This document shows, in pieces, positions 20,924-31,600 of a stretch of DNA of 64,000 nt (the first letter of the stretch is position 1; each line of letters begins with the position of its first letter). A program made the position numbers and the translations under genes. The stretch is taken from contig NC_087079.1 in the NCBI RefSeq assembly GCF_026151205.1, positions 9,538,635-9,602,634 on the forward strand, given 5' to 3'. The DNA comes from Bolinopsis microptera. Lineage: Eukaryota; Ctenophora; Tentaculata; Lobata; Bolinopsidae. The notes beneath the pieces are model-generated. The model was given only the letters and a program-made list of their open reading frames with translations, had not been told where the DNA came from and did not search any database.

Positions 20924-23900
20924 TTACGATTCCATTGGAATATTTGGAATATTAAATCCCTCTTTGACCCTATCAGCAAGAATCTCAGCTGCTTGAGCAC
21001 ACATAGATAAATTCGAGGTGTTCATGAATGAATCTCCACCAGCAATAACAAGGGGATTTTCGCTAATAGTCACACATCCTGGGGCACCAGGGTAGGGTTT
21101 GTAAATCTGCCCGTATCGCCAAAAGTGTGGTATGACTTTTTTAGGTGCCGGCAACTCTGGGAAAACTTCTTTAAGCCGAGCTAACATTACCTCACCCGCT
21201 TCTTCTTTTGTTTTTACATCCGTGTTCTTGACAGCCCATGGCGCAGAGGAGTGGATAAGGAGGGTTGGGTCCAAACCTGAGGAATTATTTCGTGAATTTT
21301 TCGGACGTAATTCCAGAAACAACAATTTAGATAATAGGTTTAAGTCACAGCTGTGAGAAAATGTCGTTTGCAGAGCATTGTGTCCTGCAATAGCTTCACA
21401 ATAGTTAAGATGATCCAAACCATCACAATCCAATCCCAACTCTGACTAGTGCACGAAGTGACAATGGCTCCAAGCCCCAGCCTAAAAGTACGAACCCTGA
21501 GATCGTTTGACATTGTCCCACACAGTAAACCGAACCACCTCATCATCGTGGTACTTCATGACCCAATCGTAGTGAGGCACTTCTTCGAACACTGCCATCA
21601 GGGAAAAACGAGGCGTGAACTTGACTTTAGATATTGCATCACTGGTCTGAGATTGAGAAGAATTAATACTTAATAGTATTCGGTCACAAGAACCAAGCAT
21701 AGTACAGTTGGGGGCCATCTACTTAGGACGTCCGGAAAATAGAGAGGGGGGTGGTTTTGGAATAATTTTGGACAAATCCGGACAGGGGGAGGGGGGGGGG
21801 GGGGGTTTCTGAAAATACGGACGTCCGGAAATTTTGGCAGAATTAACGAAAAAGTCCCATTTATTTTTAATTTTAACTCTTTTATTTGACACTAATTACT
21901 CTGTAAGTTCAGATCCCTGTATCTTGAACGAGAAGTCGATTCCCAGAGCAGCTCATGAGAGCCGAGACACAACTCGCATATTCTCCTACTGCCTTAAAAC
22001 TTATTCGATTGGATGGCTACTTATTAAGTACTTAAATGTAACTGTGCTAAACTTGTTCGACACTAAATGTATAATTGTCTATTTTAAGTAACTACACATT
22101 TTATTGTAGCGCGATGCGTTACTGCCGCGCCGCGCACTCAATTCTACCTGTCATTCCGTCGAATCTCTATTCGTGTTTATCTCTATTATGTTTATGAACA
22201 TAATAGCCTGAGGTAAACTCAATTATGCTTCTCGCAACGACGCTAGATCGGCGAGATGCGCTACTGTGCCTCGCCGAGCTGCGATGAATTGACATCGTCA
22301 ATTAACACATTTCAATTTTTATAACAATGAATTATTTGTACTCTTAAAAGAAGCTGGAAATCCGGGGAAGGGGTGTGGTTTTGAAAATTTGGACACACCC
22401 GGACAGGGGGAGGTCTGAAAATTTGCGATTTTGGCGGACGTCTTAAGTAGATGGCTCCTCGATAATTATAGCAGGCGTGAAAGCGGGCGAGCGTGCTAAT
22501 GGCTAAATCACTCTACAGTCGATCTTCGAGATTTTTCTAAAAGGGCCCCCATGACACAAACTTAAAATGCTCCCCTGACGAGATATTGGCGAAAAACTGT
22601 CTCGATCACGTGATATGACCGTATAGGGAAGTTATTCTAATTTCTCGTTATATTAGGGTTTCAGCATATGCATTTGTTAAGGATTGGGTTAGGGTTACTG
22701 TTGTAGGTTTACAACCTACCAGGACGCGCGCCGAGTTGGACTTACGAGTATCACCCGTTAAGGGTTACTGACACTGTTAGGATTGGAATCAGATTAAAGG
22801 ATTAGGGTTTCGAATAGTATAGTCGTTCAGGACCAGCTAGAGAACGGGTTGAAAAAGTCACGTGACAGTCGAGTGTACAGTGATTATTATCATCATCCGA
22901 AAGCGGGCAACGGGTGCAAGTTAAATTTTGATTCACGATGTCAATCCTTCGCATCTCGGCGATCTGCATATGTTGATGTGGTGATACGAGTTGTATCACG
23001 TCGTGACCCCCACGGTCGTTTCACTATGGCAGAGTTTCTACGATACAGGGGGAGCCGCGCACTCGTGCGTGGCGGGTCATACAACGTATGACAAGTTGCG
23101 AGAAGCATTATTGGATGCGCGCGCGGCCCAGTAGTGCATCGCGCAACAAGTTTAATTCATCAACAGATGTCGCGCCGCGCGTACGCATATATGCGCGCAT
23201 GTTCTCGGGTGTCTAGATGACAGGTTTATGTACTTTCGTCAGAACAATGTAATAAAATTTCGCGTGTCAGAAGATGAATCCGAGTTCGTGGAAACATTTG
23301 TGACAGGATTAAAAACATATTTTTAACTGAATATGTCCGTAAACTGAGTTAGATTTGCCCTGGTATGATACAGTGTCATGAGAACTAACATTTTAAGCCT
23401 CCTGTGAAATATTTCCCTGATTCATGGAATGAATGAAATGAACAAAAAATGAACATTGTCTCAGAATCGCCTGAAATGAGCTGAAACCGATTGGGATCGA
23501 TTGGTAATGATACCAGAAGTGTCCCTGAGAAGTTTGGTGGGTCTAGCATGTTACGAAAGGGCTCTGGGGCAATGTTTCCATTTTGGTTTCAGAGTAGTTG
23601 AGAATTGAGATCGTGGAAACATTTGTGACCGATTTGGAAACATGCCCTTGTAACCGTAATTCTGCCTGGGCTGACTTGGAATCGATCTGGCATGGTAGAG
23701 GGACATGTGTACTATCATTTCTAACCACTCAGAAGTGCGAAATATTGCCCTGGTTCATGGAATGAACGAAATGAACAAAAAATGAACATTATCCTAGAAT
23801 CGACTGAAATGAGCTGAAAACGATTGGGATCGATTGGTAATGATACCAGAAGTGTCCCTGAGAAGTTTGGTGGGTCTAGCATGTTACGAAAGGGCTCTGG

Positions 23901-26900
23901 GGCAATGTTTCCATTTTGGTTTCAGAGTAGTTGAGATCGTGGAAACATTTGTGACCGATTTGGAAACATGCCCTTGTAGCCGTAATTCTGCCTGGACTGA
24001 CTTGGAATCGATCTGGCATGGTAGAGGGACATGTGTACTATCATTTCTAACCACTCAGAAGTGCGAAATATTGCCCTGGTTCATGGAATGAACGAAATGA
24101 ACAAAAAATGAACATTATCCTAGAATCGCCTGAAATGAGCTGAAACCGATTGGGATCGATTGGTAATGATACCAGAAGTGTCCTGTGTCCCTGAGAAGTT
24201 TGGTGGGTCTAGCATGTTACGAAAGGGCTCTGGGGTAATGTTTCCATTTTGGTTTCAGAGTAGTTGAGATCGTGGAAACATTTGTGACCGATTTGGAAAC
24301 ATGCCCTTGTAGCCGTAATTCTGCCTGGACTGACTTGGGATCGATCTGGCATGGTAGAGGGACATGTGTACTATCATTTCTAACCACTCAGAAGTGCGAA
24401 ATATTGCCCTGGTTCATGGAATGAACGAAATGAACAAAAAATGAACATTATCCTAGAATCGCCTGAAATGAGCTGAAACCGATTGGGATCGATTGGTAAT
24501 GATACCAGAAGTGTCCCTGAGAAGTTTGGTGGGTCTAGCATGTTACGAAAGGGCTCTGGGGCAATGTTTCCATTTTGGTTTCAGAGTAGTTGAGATCGTG
24601 GAAACATTTGTGACCGATTTGGAAACATGCCCTTGTAGCCGTAATTCTGCCTGGACTGACTTGGAATCGATCTGGCATGGTAGAGGGACATGTGTACTAT
24701 TATTTCTAACCACTCAGAAGTGTGAAATATTGCCCTGGTTCATGGAATGAACGAAATGAACAAAAAATGAACATTGTCCTAAAATCGCCTGAAATGAGCT
24801 GAAACCGATTGGGATCGATTGGTAATGATACCAGAAGTGTCCCTGAGAAGTTTGGTGGGTCTAGCATGTTACGAAAGGGCTCTGGGGCAATGTTTCCATT
24901 TTGGTTTCAGAGTAGTTGAGATCGTGCAAACAATTGTGACCGATTTGGAAACATACCAACATTCAAGTACGTTTTAAAGTAATTCACACGAGAGTATGAT
25001 AATTATTATCAGTTTAATCTTGTTCAGCGTCATCGAAAATGTAAGGTTACAAGGTTTTCCCTTTGATTTTCATCCATAAAAAATCCTTCTATTTTCGATT
25101 CTCTGAGCCAGCTGTCTGCTGGTTTTCAGAAGGTGGTACCAGATGCTGCTGTATAATTGAGCGTTCAGCTAATTGAGTCCAATTACACACGAAACACTGT
25201 ATATAAGGCCTGATCAAGTAACTTGAGCTCTGCATCTGGTGACGTCACAAAATATCCTAGTCAGCATACGACACGTTACGAATGTGATAACGTGTTCGAG
25301 GATTAACGAATCAAGGTCACGTGATAGGACCGACTGTCACGTGACCTCAGTTATCTCTTATATGGCACTAGGAGCTGCAATTGATCAGCTCTTAATTGGG
25401 CTGCAATCATTGACAGGCCTATAATTACCCAATTTTAAATGAACGATATTTCATTCTACAGAATGATGAGAGTGTAAACAGAATGCTTCCCGGAAACAGC
25501 ACAATGAAGGGAACAAAATCTTCCACCCATAGTCCCTAAATGTTTCCAAATCGGACACAAATGTTTCCACGAGCTCAACTACTCTGACACCAAAATAAAA
25601 ACAATGCCCCAGAGCCCTTTCTTAACATGCTATACCCACCAAACTTCTCAGGGACACTTCTGGTATCATTACCAATCGATCCCAATCGGTTTCAGCTCAT
25701 TTCAGGCGATTCTAGGATAATGTTCATTTTTTGTTCATTTCGTTCATTCCATGAACCAGGGCAATATTTCGCACTTCTGAGTGGTTAGAAATGATAGTAC
25801 ACATGTCCCTCTACCATGCCAGATCGATTCCAAGTCAGTCCAGGCAGAATTACGGCTACAAGGGCATGTTTCCAAATCGGTCACAAATGTTTCCACGATC
25901 TCAACTACTCAGAGACCAAAATGGAAACATTACCCCAGAGCCCTTTCTTAACATGCTAGACCCACCAAACTTCTCAGGGACACTTCTGGTATCATTACCA
26001 ATCGATCCCAATCGGTTTCAGCTCATTTCAGGCGATTCTAGGATAATGTTCATTTTTTGTTCATTTCGTTCATTCCATGAACCAGGGCAATATTTCGCAC
26101 TTCTGAGTGGTTAGAAATAATAGTACACATGTCCCTCTACCATGCCAGATCGATTCCAAGTCAGTCCAGGCAGAATTACGGCTACAAGGGCATGTTTCCA
26201 AATCGGTCACAAATGTTTCCACGATCTCAACTACTCTGAAACCAAAATGGAAACATTACCCCAGAGCCCTTTCTTAACATGCTAGACCCACCAAACTTCT
26301 CAGGGACACTTCTGGTATCATAACCAATCAATCCCAATTGGTTTCAGCTAATTTCAAGCGATTTTAGGATAATGTTCATTTTTTGTTCATTTCGTTCATT
26401 CCATGAACCAGGGCAATATTTCGCACTTCTGAGTGGTTAGAAATAATAGTACACATGTCCCTCTACCATGCCATCTCGATTTCAAGTCAGCCCAGGCAGA
26501 ATTACAGCTACAAGGGCATGTTTCCAAATCGGTCACAAATGTTTCCACGATCTCAACTACTCTGAAACCAAAATGAAAACATTGCCCCAGAGCCCTTTCT
26601 TAACATGCTAGACCCACCAAACTTCTCAGGGACACTTCTGGTATCATAACCAATCAATCCCAATTGGTTTCAGCTAATTTCAAGCGATTTTAGGATAATG
26701 TTCATTTTTTGTTCATTTCGTTCATTCCATGAACCAGGGCAATATTTCGCACTTCTGAGTGGTTAGAAATGATAGTACACATGTCCCTCTACCATGCCAG
26801 ATCGATTCCAAGTCAGTCCAGGCAAAATTACGGCTACAAGGGCATGTTTCCAAATCGGTCACAATTCTGTCACAATTCTGTCACATGTTTCCAAAATGTT

Positions 26901-28162
26901 TCCAAAATCTCGGATTCATGAACTCTCGCGTGTTCCAGTCCAAACGCCCGTCAGAGACTTAGCTATTCTAATATTCTAATGCACTGTGCCCGAAAATTCG
27001 TCCCAGCGCCCAGCCCCAGCCCCCAGCAGGGTTAGGAATTACGATCAGGGTCAGGTTTAGTGTTAAAGTTGGAGTTTATTTCCAGACATGGTGCAAGACA
27101 ACGTGAATCAGGTTGGCGATAGAGGCAGGGATATGAAGTTGATGTAATATGAAATTTTTATAAAGAAAATTTATTTATTTATCATTCTCAGAAAGTTTTT
27201 CAGTTGTTGTATCCCTCTCCCAGTCCCCGCCTATAATACTCACATCGTGCGACATTCTCCCGTCCATATTAATGTCAAGTAACTGGGGCGCTGGAATGGT
27301 AAATACCACAGCGTCAAATATAGCACTTCTCCCTTCAGCATTCACAACTTCTATCTGAGTGTGCTGAATTAGCGACATGAATTACCGAAATGAATTTTAA
27401 ATTTACAAAATAATAAAAAATTTACTTAGCATGGTAGGTAATTTAGATGATAGGTAGAGTCTGAAAACGGAGTAGAATTTGTTGACTAAATTTTCCGAAT
27501 CTCATAATACTTTGAAGCATCGCTTGTTAGAAGATCATATTTAGGAATTTATAAAATAATACCTTATTGAAAAAATACCTTGTTATCCAACATTTTAAGA
27601 GCTGTTACTCTCGTCCCGTAGAACACATTGGTACCAGAAAGGAAGTATTTTGATGTAGAATTCATTCCTTTTTTAGCAACATAGTGCACACAGTCACCAC
27701 CGTACTTATTGGGGGCGTTAACTATGTTACCCTGAGGGTATTTTTTTTATTGAATTTGGCAGTTTTCACTTTGTAATTACAGATTACTCCACCAGATGGC
27801 AGATATCATTTGTTTTTTTGGTTAGCATTAAGAAAATGACTTTTCTGGAAGATGTAAAGTTTTAAAAACTTTAAGATTAAAGTGCAAGACTCGCTTCTCA
27901 TTAAACCAACCTTGAGCTCATGAATAACATTGGTACTTTTCAACTCTTTAATATACGGTTTAAAAAACTCATCATTCTTCCAATGAGTACAATACTGTGT
28001 TCCAATATCACAGGAATGTTCACCGTCCCGCTTGGTAGCTTGTCTCCCTCCTGCCCCACGTGACTTCTCCCAGACTGTCAGGGTTAGTTCAGGTGCAGTT
28101 GCACGGAGCACTTTACACAGCACACTGCCAGTAAACCCGGCTCCAACTATAAGCACTGACAT
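20924..28162 (-). CDS. RNLS: Renalase (FAD-dependent amine oxidase-like)
   Basis: Five exons on the minus strand: 27911-28162, 27579-27731, 27244-27363, 21496-21646, 20924-21276 (stop at 20924-20926). Phases agree throughout and give about 342 residues, the usual renalase length. The N-terminus MSVLIVGAGFTGSVL holds the GxGxxG dinucleotide-binding loop, followed by WEKSRGAGGR. The C-terminal exon has PHFWRYGQ and then IAGGDSFM, matching the W-R-Y/H-S-Q and CGGDGF blocks of renalase. The family oxidises isomeric dihydro-NAD(P) forms with FAD. Start chosen because the FAD motif begins within five residues. The 5.6-kb fourth intron contains a MITE and a giant fold-back. It lies 0.5 kb downstream of SART1 on the same strand. 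Confidence 0.92.
21711..22458. mobile_element. Harbinger-like MITE, family A, with nested insertion
   Basis: Begins GGGGCCATCTACTTAGGACG and ends CTTAAGTAGATGGCTCC, as in 12234-12531. The TAAGTAACTACACATTTTAT segment shared with the short copy is followed here by about 220 bp of GC-rich foreign sequence (about 22104-22323) before homology resumes at AACAATGAATT. Further extra sequence lies at about 21835-22080. A 15-nt G run is at 21791-21805. It is in renalase intron 4, starting 65 bp from the exon 21496-21646 acceptor. Confidence 0.7.
23270..26925. repeat. Giant fold-back: two inverted arrays of about 330-bp tandem units
   Basis: The left array (about 23480-24960) repeats a unit with anchors TTGGTAATGATACCAGAAG at 23501, 23834, 24160, 24493 and 24819, so the period is 326-333 bp. 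The right array (about 25540-26890) is the reverse complement, with TGGTATCATTACCAATCGAT-type anchors near 25660, 25988, 26315 and 26640. About 560 bp of unique sequence separates them. Outer ends also pair (AATCCGAGTTCGTGGAAAC versus a CTCGGATTCATGAAC version). Small ORFs that recur in the units are by-products of the repeat. It lies in renalase intron 4. Confidence 0.9.
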
Positions 28163-28683
28163 GACACTGGTGTTACATTCTATACCTTCATGAGATGTAC
28201 TGTTAATTAGCTTGGTGTGAGGTTATTGTGGTGGCTTTTTAGCTTTGTAAGACTTACATGCATATTATATGCTTTATTAACAGAACATCAAACTTTGAAA
28301 GTTTAAACAGTACAATAATTTTAGTTATGATTTTGGAGTTGTTACTAGGAAATATATTCATAAATTTCTTTATTAGTTCTATAAAAAGGATGAAATTCAA
28401 CTATTATATAATGAGTTCTTTAACAAGTGAATTTATAAATTTGCCTTTACTGGAAGAAGGAAAGAAGAATACGGTTATTTCGTAGAATGATAAAATAATA
28501 TTATATTAAGTAGCACATTGTCCTGATATATCGTTTAAAGAGTTCACATCTGAAGGTCAGCCACACAATTTCAGCTACTGACATGAATATTGATTACGTA
28601 ATTTCTTTGCCATTTTCAAAGCGAGATTTCTTTAAGATTTCTTCGAAAATAAAACTTGAATGATGTCAAAATTTCATAATTTA
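28163..28683. other. Intergenic spacer SART1-renalase
   Basis: This 520-bp AT-rich gap separates the SART1 stop from the renalase start; both genes are transcribed leftwards. It must hold the SART1 3' end and the renalase promoter. I see no repeat or conserved motif in it. Confidence 0.6.
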
Positions 28684-31600
28684 TCACCTCTTAGACAGTT
28701 TCGAAATGTTATTATTAACGTCTTGAGGAATCCTATTACCACCCGACAGTACAATATAAGCTGAATTAGCATCCTTTTGTTTCTCTCTGAACAACGCTGC
28801 TGACCCTAACGGGGTATCATCAGATTCCATCTTCTTCAGCGACATCTCCTCCACTGCTTTCTTCATCCTCTTCTCTGTTTTCATCTTACCTGACCCCTTG
28901 CCGTGGAACTTATGTGACAGTTGTCTGAATGCCTCTTTTGAGTTCAACTCTCTTCCAATGCTGTCTGTATATGCTATTTTAACATCAGGATTGTAGTTAC
29001 GCTTTTCCGGGAACTGACCTGAGCTATACTCCCGGTCACCACGTCGGCGTGTGTCCACATCCTGACCCGTGTCTTTGTCCACTTGGTAGAATCTAGCGCG
29101 AAGTGACCCTGTTGCTTGAACTGCATCGCTTATGTCTTTAGAGTTGACGGATTTTTTGTTGATATCGATGAAGCCCTTGCGCTGTGCAACTTGTAGTGCT
29201 CCAGATAAACCACGTTGAAGTGAAGGTTCTGCCTCGATAACCTCCTGTGTATCTACACGACTTGGGTCGTAGTCTTGAAACTGTAATAAATAAAATGATT
29301 AAAAATAAATAAATACTGGCACCTGTGTCACAGAGATTTAAGTATATCCCAGACTAAAATATACTGATGTGTTATCTTGTAACCAGTAACATTAAATTTC
29401 TTTTAAACTACTCAATACTACTATTCAACAACAAATTTACGCTCTCATGATGTAGTTTTTATGAAGATTTCAAGCCTCATATTGTGTGTTTCGTGTCCAA
29501 ATGCAACATTTTCATATTTATTTAAATACTTGAAATTATCATATTTTTTAATTAAAATGGAAAAAAAATGTCAAGAACAAAGATTAGATTTTAGGTTTCA
29601 GCCGGGGTAGGATTTATAATCAAATTTGACAAAATCTGACAGAAAAGTGATGCACGTTAAGGAAAGAGATTAAGAAACCTCTCCAAAAGTAGCGGTGACA
29701 AAGTCAACATCCTTCCAATCACTGATCTTCTCAACAGGTTCCTCTGTTTCCATTGGTTCTGGTTTTATGGGAGTTTCACTAGGCTCCTTTTCTTCACTTC
29801 CTCCTATACCTTTAGCAAATTCAGCTGTTCTATCCAGTACGATCTGACCTGAAAATTCGACACTCAATAATTGGATTGATTTTGATGCTTATAAAATCTG
29901 TGTCATCTATATTAATTATTAAGCCTACTGAGTAAAACGTTTGAGCTCTGGACATCATTTCATCTGTTGAATCTCTATTATAATTCGAAAGATTATTTCT
30001 GTATAAATACTTTCTACAGTGCAGAGCTGGATGATGAACACAAATTAAAACATAACTGATCATGTCTGTATGTATGTATGTACGACCGCCCACGTGCAAA
30101 TTAGGTAAAAAGCAAAAGGTTGCATAGTAACCATGTGCATGGTAACGGTATTGAAACACGCACTTGCACGTGCAATGATTGTTCGAACGGCATTTTGATC
30201 GGTTTTGTGGTAATTACGTTGTGTTTGAAATTAAAGAGTTTAAATCGGCTGTTTCTTCGGTTGTGACGGATATTTTTTGATGTGATTAAAAATTAATTTC
30301 AAAGAATACTACTAACTTCCTCCCTGTTACTTTATAAAGTACTAGAAAGCCCGTGGGAGGAAGCTAATAGTATTCTTTGGTAGTCAGTTTTTATCGCATC
30401 AAAAAATATCCGTCACAACCGAAGATACAGCCGATTAAAATGTAGTTCGCACTGAACACAACGTTATTACCACAAAACCGATCAAAATGATGTTAAAACA
30501 ATCATTGCACGTGCACCGTACACATTTCAACACCGTTACCATGGTTACTATGCAAATTCTTATTTTTCACCTAATTTGCACGTGGGCGGTCGTACATACA
30601 TACAGAAACAATTCTTTGAATTATAAGTAAGATATTGTATACTTTAATATAAAGTACTAGAAAGGGTCATAGGGAGGTAGCTAATAGTATTTTTGTTAGT
30701 AAGTTTAAATCGCGTCAAAAAATATCCTACACAACCGAAAATACAGCCAATTAAAATGTTGCTCGTACTAAACTGAAACACAGCGTAATATCAACAAAAC
30801 CGATCAAAATGACGTTAAAATAATCATTGCACGTGCACGTGCGTGTAATAACACTCATTACCATGGGTACTATGCAAGTTCATATTTTCGTCTGATTTGC
30901 ACGTGGGCGGTCGTACAGTGTACAATGTACAAAGATAATTCTCTGAATTATAAGTAAGATAAATACTTACTAGCTTTAGCTACTCCTGGGATAGCTTCCT
31001 CTTTAGGCTGTAATTGTGATAATGTCTCCAATATAGTCTTCTTGTTCTCTTTTATGTTTGATCTGAGAGGATGCATATTGCATTATTAGCGTTTCTCCTT
31101 TCAAATATAAAGTACTTATCTATTGGAACAATGAGTTTGACTGTGAAATAAGGATCTAAAGACCCTGTAACATGTAATAAAACTGATCTGATATGTAATT
31201 TTAATGCTTTAAAAATCATTTAAAATTTGTTTCTAAAAAAATCAGCATTACAAGACGTTCTTACACCTTTGCACAAAAATCTGACAGAACACAAAGGAAT
31301 ATCAAATAACGGAGTAGTTCGCTGTTTATTAGTCTCATGATTGAAATACTGATATCTGGATATTATCCGGTTGGAAGAGACAAGGACAAGTGAAACAAGG
31401 AAGTTAGGAGTAAGGGCAAATTTTCGGCGTCAACGCCATCTTCAGGCTAAAATTGTTATAAATGTTATATAACTGAATACAGGTTACATCAAATGGTATT
31501 ATACATTACATTGAAAATAGTGATGTACACACGTTTTACACTCTGTCCAAGTACATAATATCTACTGAACAGCAGGGTCGTGTGCTATTTGTTTAAATTT

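Noticed and set aside
23834-24750. Two near-identical 85-codon ORFs
   Set aside because: They arise because the tandem unit is repeated; no family match, and other units break the frame.
23480-26900. CRISPR-like array
   Set aside because: Units are about 330 bp with no short repeat/spacer alternation, in an animal intron.
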